Shown here in pieces: positions 22,111 to 33,979 of a stretch of 64,000 nt of DNA. The translations under genes and the position numbers were made by a program. How positions within the stretch are numbered: the first letter of the stretch is position 1; each line of letters begins with the position of its first letter. This DNA comes from Sophora flavescens (Eukaryota; Streptophyta; Magnoliopsida; Fabales; Fabaceae), in the NCBI GenBank assembly GCA_030762895.1, contig CM061068.1:45411615-45475614 (forward strand), written 5' to 3'. The notes beneath the pieces were generated by a model, which was not told the origin of the DNA, searched no databases, and saw only the letters and a program-made list of their open reading frames with translations.

Positions 22111-24059
22111 AAGTGTTTACCCCTAATTTCTTCTAGTTTCAAAATTTCTCAAATCAGTTTGCAAACCTTAACCCTAGCTCTTTGATTTCATACTGTGATT
22201 TGAAATTAAAACTTGTTTTTATGCAATTGGGGTTGTGAATTGGTGTTTCCCTAAACCAATTTTATCATTCTTTAGTTAAAATGAGTTGTCCCCAAATTTA
22301 TTTTGAAACCCTAACTTTTCATCTTACTTTAATCATGAAATTGGTTCAGTTTTAGTGCAATTGGGACTTGTAATTAATGGGTTCTAAGGTTAATTTTATG
22401 ATTTTCTATTTGAACGTTACTTGATTTAAAGTGTTATGAATTATATATATATATGTGATGAATTGTCATTAACTGATATTTATGCTTTAGTCATTGTACT
22501 TACTGTTGAACCTTTTTACTCAATGTAAGTGTCTTTTCTGTCTTCTGATTATATTTATAACTTTTCTAAGAACCTTAAATCCTCTTTCATCCCAATTTTA
22601 AGTTGATCAGTGAAGTTGATTACGGTTGATTGATTTTTGGTGAACATACTTGTATCATATAGAGACTTGTGAATAATTATAAGAAGATGCTTGTGTTTGT
22701 ATGTCATACTGATTCACTTTTTCTTTTGATTGGTGCAATTAAATGCTCTCTTTCATGGTTTTTTATGTGATAATTTTACAATAATAAGCTCAAATCTTCT
22801 ATTAGTTTTTTATAGCAACCCTGGTTTGCTACGCATCAAAATCAAACTGGACATGCGATGTAATCATTACCACTTAAATTGATATCTTAATTGATGGAGA
22901 TTTTATCTTGGTAATTAAACTTTTTTGGTTTTTCTCGTGTTTCTTTATCTGGTGGTTATCAATGTAGCCTCATATCCTTTTATCCTTTTATCAATGTAGC
23001 ACCTATTATGGTAGAGATGGTAGAATCTTATGTTAAGTAGTTTAGCCATGTGAGGAGAAGACCATGAGAAACCGCACTAAAAAGAGTAGAGAGTGTCTTA
23101 ATGTGATGGTGTCCATTATGTGAGTACAAGCCAAATGGTTTGAATATCCATATTTTCTATCTTGTTATTTAAATTAGTTATAATGTCTATTATCTTGTTA
23201 CAGTTTGATGAATGCTTTCTCGGAAGGACTCACTATCTTTTATTTGATTATAGTAACATCCTTCTCGTTTATGATGGTGGCCACGAATTAATTAACGACG
23301 ACGATGATTAGATGACAACGACGATGATATGATGAGGAGGAGGAGATGATGGATGATGTGCTAGATGAAGATGAAGAGTACTAGATCAAAGTAACAATGA
23401 GGAATAAATTTATGTCTTTGATGTTTGTAATGATATTTTAATACTTTGATTCTTAATATATCATTCTTGTATTTCAAGATACTTTGCGTTTTTGTTTATT
23501 TTGAAGCTTGATACTTGTCTAGAGTGGTATCTTAATAATAATTATTTTTATTATATTATATTAGATTCCAAGTCCAGGTACCTAATTTGGTATGTATAAT
23601 TATTTAGGTTTGACCCTTTTTTATTAATAAACATAATTTGTTTATCAAAAAATATTATTTAAATATGATTATCTAATCCGTGGGAAATCTATCTAAAATA
23701 ATATCATAACATTCGTCTGAAATCCGTCCAGAATTTGAATGAATAGCAATATTGAATCCGTCTGAAATTCGTCCGAAATTAAGCCAATATAACTAAAATA
23801 CAGATTTTTTGTGTTTGTCCGAAATTTGTCCGAAATCTGTCTGGAACTAATTTCGGACAGAATTTTCAATTTGCAACGGAGCTTTTTCGGACGGGGGGTG
23901 TTCCGTCTGAAATCCGTCCGAAATTAATTGTCCGTCCAAAATCCGTGGGAAAAGTGTCCAAATTCCGTCTAAAATCCGTCCGAAAATAACAATTTTCTAG
24001 TAGTGACGTAAATTCCAATATCGTATCACATACTTTAAATCATACAACATGTTTCAAGC

Positions 24060-24258
24060 AATGTTCGCGGGATCCTTTCTAGGGGATCCATGCAAAGGGG
24101 TCAATGGTTTACCATGTGATCCTTGCAAGTGGGTCATGGGTTAACCATGGGATCCGTGCAAGTGGTCTTGGGTTAAACATGGGATCCTTTATAGGGGAAT
24201 CCTTGCAAGGTGGTCATGTATTAACCATGAGATCCTTGCAAGGGGGTCATGGGTTAAC
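24060..24258. repeat. GGGATCCTTGCAAG...GGGTTAACCAT tandem repeats
   Basis: Five or six units of about 35 bp each have GGATCC, then TGCAAG, then GGGTCATGGGTTAACCAT or variants. One more unit resumes at 29108-29150 on the far side of the copia insertion, which shows the array was split by it. Confidence 0.85.
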
Positions 24259-24263
24259 ACTGG

Positions 24264-24522
24264 GGTCAAACTCAGAGGAATATAGGTTAGAAACCCGTGT
24301 TCTCCTGCTGGAGAATTCTCAATTAAATAGAGATGATACAGGCTGTACAATATCTGTTATATCTGCTACAATTAATGTGCTATAAATGCTAATCCTACAG
24401 CTAATAAAAACATAATCATAACTGTACAATTATGCAGAAATAAGGCCAACAAATCTGCTCTAATAGTAGCTAACATCTTGGCTATCAATTCAAATTATTT
24501 AGCCAAATCAAATCTGTTGACA
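24264..24522 (-). repeat. 3' LTR of the copia element (259 bp)
   Basis: It matches both ends of the 5' LTR but lacks that copy's central expansion. On the minus strand it starts TGTCAACAG. A TATA-like or poly(A)-signal-like AATAAA is not distinct at this divergence. Confidence 0.92.
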
Positions 24523-24533
24523 TCCCCCCTCAA
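24523..24533 (-). other. Polypurine tract of the copia element
   Basis: On the minus strand the tract reads TTGAGGGGGGA and abuts the 3' LTR; it overlaps the pol stop codon (24530-24532). Confidence 0.85.
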
Positions 24534-27500
24534 ATTGATGCTGGTAAGTCGACAAGCATCAATTTGCCAATTAGGAAATTATGACGCTGACGTGTAAGGG
24601 ATTTTGTGAGGACGTCAGCAAGTTGAGCAGATGTAGAGACATGAGGCAAAGTGATGATTCGATGATCATATGATTCCCGGATCGAGTTACAATCAACCTC
24701 TATGTGTTTTGTTCTTTCATGGTATACATGATTTGCTGCAATTTGTATGGCACTTGTGTTGTCAGCATGTAGTGGAGTCGGTGTTGTTTGTAAGAAACCA
24801 AGCTCTGAAAGAAGACCTCGTAACCAGATAATCTCGGAACATGCTGCAGACATGGCCCGATATTCTGCTTCAGTAGAAGATTTAGAGACCAAGTCTTGTT
24901 TCTTGCATTTCCAGGAGATGGGAGTATCACCTAAAAACATGAACCAGCCGGTTGTGGATTTTCTTGTGTTCGGGCATCCAGCCCAATCGACATCGCTGTA
25001 GGCTTGAAGGCGTGTGGATGTATCGGTAGGAAAGAAAAGACCACGGTTGGTAGTAACGAGAAGATATCGAATAATACGGTGTACTGCTGAAAGATGCAAG
25101 TGCCGAGGAGCTTGCATGAATTTGCTGACGGTGTGGACAGCAAAATAAATATCAGGTCTTGTGATGGTTAGGTAGATAAGACTGCCAACCAGCTGCATGT
25201 AGGTAGTAGGGTCTTGTATAAGTTCACCTTCATCTCGTCTTATTTTTACATTAACTTCCATAAGAGTGTCTACAGGAGATGCATCGGTGAGGCCAGCCGA
25301 CTGGATTAGATCTTGGAAATATTTGTGTTGATTGACATAGATGCCTTTTTCCTGAAAATGTACTTCTAGTCCCAAGAAGTAAGTAAGCCGGCCAAGATCT
25401 TTCATGTGGAAAGTGGAGTGTAACAATTGTTTGATTGTAAAGATAGCCTCTTGGTCTCATCCAGTGACCACAATATCATCCACATAAACAAGTAGTATGA
25501 CAATTCCTTTTGAGGTCTTCTGTATAAAAAGTGACGGATCATACTTGCTTTGTATGAATGAAAAGCCAAGTAGTGTTGTGCGAAACTTTTCAAACCATAC
25601 TCTGGGTGCCTGTTTCAAGCCATATAAAGAACGCTTCACTTTGCAAACAGAATTAGGAAAAGATGAAGGCATACCGTTAGGAAGTTTGATGTAAACTTCC
25701 TCCTTGAGGTCACCATGCAGGAATGCGTTCTTGACATCCATCTGGTTTATTTGCCAAGATTCACAGGCAGCAATGGCAAGAATAGTACGTACAGTAGTCA
25801 TTTTGGTTACAGGTGCAAAAGTCTCCCCATAGTCAAGACCAAATTCTTGCCTATTTCCAAGAACAAATAATCTAGCCTTATATCGATCGATTGAGCCGTC
25901 CGATCGAAGCTTGATAGTGAAGACAAATTTGCTGCCAAGAGCTTTAACAAATGGAGGACAGGGAACAACGTCCCATGTCTGATTTTCTTCTAGTGCTAGA
26001 AGTTCTGCTTGAATTGCTTCTTGCCAACATTTATGCTCCATGACCTGGTTATAGGAAGAGGGGATCGGGACAGATGCTAAAGTTGCTTTCAAAGATAAAG
26101 GTGAAGGGAAACCATACTTTTTCGGAGGTTTATGAATGCGGGTACTGCGACGTAGAGTAGCTGGTTGTTGATAACTCACGGGATCGGCAGCTAGAGATTG
26201 ATCAGAAGGTGGCCTTGGAGGACGTCTTTGGTACACCAATAAAGGTTTTGGCGCAGGTTTGTCTGCAGAGAATAATGTCATAACATAAACTGTAAAAGAG
26301 GGAGTGTCTTGGGTAGTTGCAAAAAAATATGTATCTTCTTGAAATATGACATTTCTAGAAACCCGAAGCCTACGTAGATTAGGATCATAGCACATAAAAC
26401 CTTTTTGGTGGGCTGAGTAACCAAGGAAAGCACATTTAACAGATTGAGCTGTGAGCTTTGTGCGTTCATGTGGGGGAAGATGGACATAACACACACAACC
26501 GAAAGTGCGAAGACTGGAATAGGTGGGTTTGTGGCCAAATAATCGGGAGAAAGGAGAATCATTGTTTAATGATGGAGAAGGCAATCGATTAATAAGGTGG
26601 ACAGCAGAGGAGATGGGTTCACACCAAAAACGAGATGGCACAAAGGAGTCCAACATAAGAGTTCAGACCACATCAAGAAGGTGTCGGTTTTTTCTTTTAG
26701 CTACCCCATTTTGTTGGGGTGTTGAAGGACATGACCTTTGAGATAAGATGCCATTTTCTTGCAAGACCTTTTGAAATAAATTAGACGTGTATTCCCCCCC
26801 ATTATCAGAATGCAGAATTTTAATTTTGGAGGAAAATTGGGTCTCAACATAAGCATGAAAATTTTTAAAAGCGGAGAATGCTTCATCTTTAGATCTTAAA
26901 AAATAGACCCATGTGAACCGACTATAATCGTCAATAAATGTGATAAAATATTTGTAATTAGTATGAGATATAACAGGTGCTATTTCCCATAAATCACTAT
27001 GGATCATATCAAAAGGTTGGGTTTCATGTGATTGATGAATCGGAAATGGTAGAATTTTACTTTTACCAAGTTTACATGAGTTACAATCAAACTGGACAGT
27101 ACTAAGAGAAGGTGGAATTTTATTACCAAGAACACCAAATTTCATCAAGTCATGAAGTACAAATGAGTTTGGGTGACCAAGACGCTTATGCCATATTTGA
27201 AAATCAACTTTAGCGGAATTACAAGAAACAAAAGGTAGGAAAGTACATGGAGACAAAGGGAAAAGATGTCCAACTTTAGGCCCCTTCGCGATCATCTTCC
27301 CTGAGTGTTGATCCTGCACAAGACAACCAGATTTTGAGAATTCAACCCGACAATCATTGTCAACTAATTGACCAACAGAAATAAGGTTACCAGTAAGACC
27401 AGGGGAAACAAAAACATTGGTTAAGGATGGGGAAATATCACCAATTGCTGTGATTGGTAAACTATTGCCATCAGCAGTATGAATTTGGAGATTACCAGAG

Positions 27501-27963
27501 TATTTGGTGATGTTTGTAAGAGTATTAGTAGTGTTGGTCATATGATTGGATGCCCCGGAGTCAAAATACCAAGGAGAACATGAAGTAGAAGGTTTACCTG
27601 AAAGTCCTAAAGCAGAAAAAGCTGAAATTATCATTTGTTGGACCATTTCGGGGGTCAAGTTTTTTGCAGGAGCAGAAGCATCTTGAACCGCAGAACCAGT
27701 GGCAGAAGAACCAACAAAGGCAGTATATGCTGTTGTGGTTTTTCTTGGTGGTCGGATAGGACATTCCTTAATGATGTGGCCATCTTTTTTGCAGTAATTG
27801 CAGAACTTTTTAGGACACTGAAGCAAAATGTCCAAATCCTTTGCAGCAGAAACATTGGACAGCACTCATGTCGCGTCCTCTAGGCTTGCCTTGGACAACA
27901 CATGCAGCTGGAAGAGAGGCTGGTTTCTGTTGTTCCATGGTTGTTTGAGTTAGGAGACACTGT
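24530..27963 (-). pseudogene. Copia pol: protease, integrase, RT, RNase H; broken
   Basis: On the minus strand, from 27865: a CCHC knuckle (CNYCKKDGHIIKEC), protease (YFDSGASNHMT), integrase zinc site (HKRLGHPN, CNSCKLGK) and core Asp residues (HSDLW; HSDNGGEY). The core glutamate is replaced by lysine at 26696-26698 (NGVAKRKNRH instead of the family's AERKNRH), a G to A change that should kill integration. RT motifs are clear (DVKNAFLHGDL, LVYVDDIVVTG). RNase H has WKCKKQDLVSKSSTEAEY and HADNTSA. Stops: TGA at 26663-26665 and TGA at 25457-25459, both in the otherwise continuous frame. It ends at TGA 24530-24532. Confidence 0.93.
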
Positions 27964-28559
27964 TATTCACGAAGAAGTTCATTAAGGCATGCATCCAAGG
28001 CGGGAACAGGAGCCCTATTCATGAGGTTGGACCGAATACCCTGAAATTCAGGTCTCAATTTCGTAAGGAATTGATCTCTTTGAGTAGTTTCATGAACTTT
28101 CTGCACTGCACTTTGATTTTCAGCAGACAAATCCTCATAAACAATGTTAGTGTATTCAGCCCAAAGATTCATGAAATAAGAATAAAATTCAGAAATTGGT
28201 AGACTATCATGTTGAGACATGGCAATGTCATTTTCAAGCTACAACCTACGAGCAGTGTTATTTTGGCTATATATTTTCTTCAGATAGACCCACATCTTAG
28301 CTGCAGTGTTGAATGGTCTGAGGTTGAGAACAATAATGGGATCAACAGACCCTATGATCCATGTCATGACTTGAGCATCTTGGACTTCCCACTTGGCATA
28401 GTCAGCCCTCTGCTTCTCTTTGTCAGGAGCAGTACTGGTACCATCAACATGTCCCCAAAGGTCCTTACCTTTGACAAAGATCTCGAACTGAAATGCCCAG
28501 GCTGGATAGTTCTTGCCATTAAGGTGAACGAACAAGACATCATACTTTTCAGTAGACAT
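27866..28559 (-). pseudogene. Copia gag, broken
   Basis: ATG at 28559 opens a gag N-terminus (LNGKNYPAWAFQFEIF, DLWGHVDG). The frame is stopped at 28239-28241 (TAG where CAG is expected between RRL and LENDIA), and by TAA at 27963-27965 where a Glu codon is expected. A first zinc knuckle (CFCCKGFGH) sits near 27825-27860; a frameshift there moves the reading into the pol frame, which holds the second knuckle. Confidence 0.88.
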
Positions 28560-28682
28560 GAGAAAGAGAATAAATCACAAGGAAGAAAACGCAGAAGGGA
28601 CAAGAGGTAACTAGGAGAGACTTGAGAGAGAAAAAAAAAGGACTATGATTCGGACAGAGCTAGGTTAGGATCACAACCTAGA

Positions 28683-28691
28683 CTGATACCA
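28683..28691 (-). other. Primer binding site of the copia element
   Basis: The minus strand reads TGGTATCAG directly after the LTR, matching the 3' end of initiator-Met tRNA. Confidence 0.88.
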
Positions 28692-29102
28692 TGTCAAACT
28701 CAGAGGAATATAGGTTAGAAACCCGTGTTCTCCTGCTGGAGAATTCTCAATTAAATAGAGATGATACAAGTTGTACAGTATCTGTTATATCTGCTACAAA
28801 TGATGTGCTATAAATGCTAATCCTACGGCTAATAAAAACATAATCATAACCGTACAATTATGCAGAAATAAGGCCAACAAATCTGCTCACAATTAAGCAG
28901 AAATAAGGCCAACAAATCTGCTACAATTAATATGCTATAAATGCTAATCCTAAGGCCAACAAATCTGCTCACAATTATGCAGAAATAAGGACAACAAATC
29001 TGCTACAATTAATGCAGAAATAAGGCCAACAAATCTGCTCTAGTAGTAGCTAACATCTTGGCTATCAATTCAAATTATTTAGCCAAATCAAATCTGTTGA
29101 CA
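28692..29102 (-). repeat. 5' LTR of the copia element (411 bp, expanded)
   Basis: It matches the 259-bp 3' LTR at both ends but has about 150 extra bases. These consist of repeats of AATAAGGCCAACAAATCTGC with ACAATTA and GCAGA variants (28870-29040), so the LTR grew by local duplication. Confidence 0.92.
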
Positions 29103-30273
29103 ACTGGGATCCTTGCAAGTGGGTCATGGGTTAACCATGGGATCCTTTCTAGACAGACAATACTTTGTTTTCAAAATTAATTCGGGATCTCCACAGATCT
29201 CCTAAAATACAAAATTTTATCACAATAAAATTATACATTCCAGTTTTCAAATGCAAGAAGCTTCATCTAAATCCGAGTTTTACATCTCAAGTTAGAATTT
29301 TCTGAATGCAGACTGTCAGGGTGCATTCGAGACAGTCCAAGCCCTATTTTCAAAATTTCACTGCATGCATCTAATGTTTCCTAAATTCATGAAATTTATA
29401 AACTATGTATCTCTGTGTGTTAGCTTTCAAATGAGACCAATTGTTCCTGAATCCGATATCTACAACTTTAGTTACAATTTTTTTATTACACATATGTCAG
29501 AAATTCACCCAAAACCAAGATACCCAAAATCATCAAACCTCAAGCTCCAACAATGGAATTTCCTCACCCCCAGTTTCTAGGGTTTAACCAAACAGTTACA
29601 GCCTTTGTTTTCCTTTCAATTTCATGGACATAAACATTAACAAAACAAAAAAAACATTAAACAAGAATGAACAAGAGAAGTTTAAGAAAACATTAAACCC
29701 CTCACTACTTCAACACAACAACATGGAATTTGAGACACAAAGGTTATAGACCTTACCTTGACATTGCTCAAAACCCTATGTATTTAGGGTAAAGATGGTT
29801 TTCAACATCCTCTCACTTTCTTCTTCACCTCCTAACAAAGTGAAGAGAAGAACATGAGAATGAAGATGAATCAAGAGGGAGGGTGTGGAAGGATGATGAC
29901 TTACCAAATCTCCACCACAAACCTAGCTTTCTTGACCTCCCTTCTTTTCTCTTTTCTCCTTTCTCCCTCTTCTTCCTTCCCTTTCTCTTTTCTATTTTAC
30001 GTTAGAATGAGGGAGGGTAACCCTCTCCCTTCATTTTTATTTCAATAATAAATAACTTATTGCCAACTAGTCCCTCACTTAGTTGATTTTTTTTCTCTTT
30101 CCACCCAAAACCTTAAACTATTTAAATCGTTAGCTTCTCACAATGTAATATTTATCCACTTCACTTACTCCATAACTTTTTTGTATATACTTTTTTTTAA
30201 AAGAAATCATTTTGGATACAAGAAGTCAAAAATCCCTTAATACCCTTATATAACTGACGGGTTTCACATCGGG

Positions 30274-31671
30274 ATACTTACTTTGTCACCTTTAGAATTT
30301 GGAGTTGGTATCGCAAACTTCGGGATAAGGTTTTGTCCGAAAACTCTTATTTTTTTTAAAAAAATATTGAGTGTTTCTAGAAGTATGTATATGAACAAAA
30401 AATAACATTTTGCTGTCAAATTTTAACGTTGCCCAGAAAGAAAATATAGGAATTTTTTTTTAATCTAAATTTTATCTAAAATGGAAAAATATATCCTAAA
30501 TTCATTTTTAGGGTATAAAACTATATATGGATGATTTTAAGAGAATAAAAAATAATTATCAATGATAGAATGGAAAGATACATGTCACTTTCTTATTTTG
30601 TTGTTTAATGAAGGGAACAAAAGGACTCTCACTTAAAGTCATGTCATCCCTTAATGACCCCCCAAATTGGGCGGACAAAAATATGAAACTTTGAATGACA
30701 AGAAGATGAGGGTCCCCTCCTGTTAGTTTTCATCAGCCGAATTGAATGATTACAAATTTTAAAACAATTTTGAGAAATTATATATTTTGATATTAACTCT
30801 CAATCAATAGATGCAACTTATATAAATAAGTCTAATAAATGTACAAATAATGAAGATTACTCAAATTTAACTCGCGTTAGAATAATAAGTCTAATAAATG
30901 TTGTTGATGTTGCATGCGTTTTTGGACTGTGAGATTTGATCATGTCTTTCTTTTAGTCCTCTGCTGCTGCTATTAGAGAATGTTGCTATCAGGTGTTTCT
31001 TTTTACAGGGATCCTGGATATTGGTTGAAGGAGTTAGGTGACATTTAATTTTACTGTAATTTCTGGGGAACATGTTGCTAATAGGGGCTTTTTTCCCATT
31101 GTATTGCTCTAAAGCTTTAGGTGGCTCTTTGTACAAGGGTTAGAGACAGAGTATCCCTAGTACTTTAATTAACACACTTTAACTTGGGTTAGAAGAAGAA
31201 TTAATCAAGCAACCAAGTTGTGTGTCAATTTCTTAAACATCAAAGCAAGTAAATCACCAATATGACAATATATGTAATATATAGATAAACAAATTAAAAT
31301 GCATTGAATATAGAAATTGAGGAGTATAGGAAATGGAGAATCAAACTCAACAATTTATCCTAATTCAGTCACCACATGTTTAGTCCCCAAGTCAATCACA
31401 TGTGAGTTTCACTATATTTTTAATTTTAAGCCTTAACCAGCTAGGTGCTTGGAGCCTTTACAAAACAAAGCACTCTTCACATCTATGGGATACCTGATCC
31501 TAGTATTTTATCTTCAGACTCCAAAGGGATGTTTCTAGAAATATGGATATGAACAAAATAAAGTTTGCTTTCAAAATTTGACATTGTCCAGAAACAAAAT
31601 TAGTATAGATTCTGCAGGGTTGGAGACATGATTCTATATCTTACACAATTTGTTGTGCATTAGAGTCTTTT
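30274..31671. other. Intergenic AT-rich DNA
   Basis: No gene was recognised. A segment of about 75 bp at 30370-30450 (GTTTCTAGAAGTATG, ATATGAACAAAA, CCAGAAA) recurs diverged at 31515-31600, so two copies of an unidentified repeat are present. The small minus-strand ORF near 30900 has no recognisable domain. Confidence 0.45.
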
Positions 31672-31699
31672 ACACACTAGTGCAAAATATGTTTTTAAC

Positions 31700-32185
31700 A
31701 TCGGAGATTTCACATCGGTTTCACAAAAACCGATGTGTAAAACGAGGCAGTGTCATTTTTGAAATTAAAAGCAAAGGATTCCACATCGGTTTCATAAATA
31801 ACCGATGTGTGAATATTTTCCACATTGGTTGTATTTTAACCGATGTCTAAAATTAAAACAAAAAATTTAAAATTTAAAATTTTTGTCTTTCCACATCGGT
31901 TCTTTTAGAACCGATGTCTAATATATAGATTAACCACATCGGTTGTATTATAACCGATGTATAAAATTTTTAAAAAATTAAATATTAAAATTTTTATCTT
32001 TCCACATCGGTTCCTATTGAACCTATGTCTAATATATATTAACCACATCGGTTTAAATATAACCGATGTCATAAATTAAAAAAAAATAAAATTTTAAATT
32101 AAATCATAAGTTTCTACATCGGTTACTTGAGAACCGATGTGAAATATGACTAACCACGTCGGTTTTTGGACAACCGATGTGTAAT
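31700..32185. repeat. Left sub-terminal CACATCGGTT array
   Basis: At least seven pairs of CACATCGGTT and its inverse AACCGATGTG surround short AT-rich loops, so each pair can form a small hairpin. Such arrays are where CACTA transposase-type proteins bind. Confidence 0.88.
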
Positions 32186-32189
32186 ATTT

Positions 32190-32426
32190 GACAAAACCCT
32201 ACTTTTTGTTTATATTTCCATTCCCTCCATCTGTCACGCGCCCTTTTCCTTTGTTTTTGCTCTGCTCTTCCATTCCTTTGTTTTTCATTCCCTCCCTCGT
32301 TTTGTGCTCGTCACTTTGTCCCCATCTCTCTCACTGATTTGTGCTCGCCATCCCTCACTGCTTCGCCGCCGCCTCCCATCTCTGTCTTTCCCTGCTGCTC
32401 GCCGGTCTCCGCTGCTTCTGCTTCTG
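32190..32426 (+). other. Putative untranslated first exon of the CACTA transposase gene
   Basis: A pyrimidine-rich segment starts after the sub-terminal repeats and ends GCTTCTGCTTCTG followed by GTGAGAG at 32427, a plausible splice donor. The long ORF through it is low complexity. A further small exon-like piece, 33106-33139, lies between an AG and GGTAAGAG. Confidence 0.4.
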
Positions 32427-33311
32427 GTGAGAGTGCATGCTTATTTACTTGTTTTGTTGTTGTTACTATGAGATGTTGAGAACTTGGATTCGGTTATTAC
32501 TACTTGTTAGTGTTTTGTCCCTTTTTACTTTGAGGCCTTGGGGTTTGGATCTGAGCAGTTTTAGTATTTTAAGGCCTCTATGTTTTGTTTATTTAATGAA
32601 ATGTTTGACATTATTACTGGTAATATTTCTTGCTTTCTATTTTGGTTTTAATTTTATTTTACTGGCAATGTTTGGCTTGCTTGTTATTCAGATGCTACGA
32701 TACTTTGTTGTAGCAAGATATTAGCCTCTGTGTGGCGATCTCTTAAGCACTAGAGACTTCGAGTGTTCAAAGATATTATTTTATAATTTGGTAGCTCTTA
32801 AGAGTTTCTGGTCTATTGTAGAAGTTGGTCGTTTACATTTCGCTTGCCTTTTTAGAAGCTGTGTTTCAACTGCAATATGCACCAAAAATACATGGCAGGA
32901 AGGGAAACTTTGTGTTTTCTTAAGGAGAATAAAGGATATATATAGTTTTTGATTGAATATATGTGATGGCCTGATGGATTTAGTTTTTTTATTCATGTTC
33001 TTTGCTTCCTGCCTGAATAGCCATAGCTCTTCGCTACTCATTTTCTTATATGATCTTTTGGTCTTAAATAAGCTAACACTGTATTTTTCATGCTTTGATT
33101 TTAGACTCTACGTGAGGGGCACAATCCTTTGATACAAAAGGTAAGAGCTTCTTGCCCATAGTAGTTTTACCAATTTTGTATTTTATATCATCTTGTGTAT
33201 GGATGCTGGGAAATTGAGAGTTGAGATTCATGGAGAGAAGCATTTAAGATTATACTTTCACGGGTTTTGTCAAGTCATTTGGTTTAGGATGAGGCAATGT
33301 TACTTTTTCAG

Positions 33312-33442
33312 ATCCAAATCAAACCTGTAACTATGGCTTGGGTTTGACCACTTGGAGTCCACTTGCATGTGGTGTGCTGACAGGAAAATACAAGAAAGGA
33401 GTTATACCAGTAGATAGCCGCTTTGCATTGGAAAATTACAAA
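33312..33442 (+). pseudogene. Captured KAB1-like exon (potassium channel beta subunit / aldo-keto reductase)
   Basis: Between an acceptor TTTTTCAG (ending 33311) and a donor GTAAGG (33443) the frame starting at 33326 reads CNYGLGLTTWSPLACGVLT, then GKYKKGVIPVDSRFALENYK. From memory of the family this corresponds to the conserved YGLGLTTWSPLASGVLTGKY region of plant KAB1-type proteins, aldo-keto-reductase-fold subunits of voltage-gated potassium channels. Only this exon was found. It sits in sense orientation inside the CACTA element between its leader and the transposase coding region, with intron-like flanks. It lacks the catalytic tetrad and NADPH-binding regions, so no enzyme can be made. 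It is most simply a transduplicated host-gene piece that could be spliced into the transposon transcript. Confidence 0.8.
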
Positions 33443-33979
33443 GTAAGGTTTGATTTCCATCTTTTTGACTGAAAAGCTTTCATTGGAGTTTTAATGTATT
33501 TGCTTGAAAATTTATTTGATCCGAGAATATGCCCACAATAATTAGTAAAGCCTTAGTTTCCCGTTTGAGATGCAATACTAATGAGCACACGTGAACGTGC
33601 TTAATGTACCGCTCATTGTATTGGATCTTGAATTGTCCAAAGTTGGACAGTTTGGGGAAAAAAAATTTCTTCATTCAGTTAAAATAGTTATTCATTGATT
33701 CTAATGTTATATACTTGATGAAAGTACGGATTGGTACATTTCCTTTTGTTCTTCGGGTGCATACTTTATCGTGATGGATGTCATCGCGTTCAAGTCGTGT
33801 ACGTCGGAGACCAAAGGGAAATGCTGTCGAAATTTCGTCGAGTATGAGCATAAGAATTAAGGACTAACTGTTAACCGAATGTTGAACAAGTTTCTTCTCG
33901 AATGGGATAGGGTCATACCCTGTTATAAGAAGTGGTTGATGAATATGTTGGACTAAGTACGAAGTTATTGGTTTTAGTC

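Larger units (their letters stand above)
20907..24005. mobile_element. Non-autonomous CACTA (En/Spm) transposon, 3.1 kb
   Basis: Perfect 13-bp terminal inverted repeats, CACTACTAGAAAA at 20907-20919 and TTTTCTAGTAGTG at 23993-24005, are flanked by the 3-bp TSD ACG on both sides. Sub-terminal regions are packed with ATCCGTCTGAAAT-type motifs in both orientations (20930-21450 and 23705-23985), the expected transposase-binding arrays. No transposase domain was found. Inside there is a CT-rich then GC-rich leader-like block at 21650-22108 ending in a good splice donor, and an acidic-codon remnant near 23290-23385. It needs a transposase supplied in trans. Confidence 0.93.
24264..29102 (-). mobile_element. 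Ty1/copia retrotransposon, full length but inactive
   Basis: The 4839-bp element lies on the minus strand. The 5' LTR is 28692-29102 and the 3' LTR is 24264-24522; the PBS is 28683-28691 and the PPT 24523-24533. The TSD ACTGG is found at 24259-24263 and 29103-29107. The first base of the 3' LTR end is changed (GG where TG is expected at 24264). Domain order gag, protease, integrase, RT, RNase H is the copia order. Clade was not assigned; short LTRs would fit several lineages. Confidence 0.95.
19916..30268 (-). mobile_element. Solo LTR of about 2.4 kb, interrupted by CACTA and copia elements
   Basis: The outer ends are TGTCACGACC (19916) and GTTTCACA (30268), a TG...CA pair, flanked by TCGGA (19911-19915) and TCGGG (30269-30273), a 5-bp TSD with one mismatch. 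Subtracting the CACTA (3099 bp) and copia (4839 bp) insertions and their TSDs leaves about 2407 bp. There is no internal coding region. On the minus strand the end reads GGGTCGTGACA, a common gypsy LTR end, which is why I place it on that strand; orientation is not certain. The right segment (29108-30268) is otherwise plain non-coding sequence with a pyrimidine-rich stretch at 29920-29995. Confidence 0.6.
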
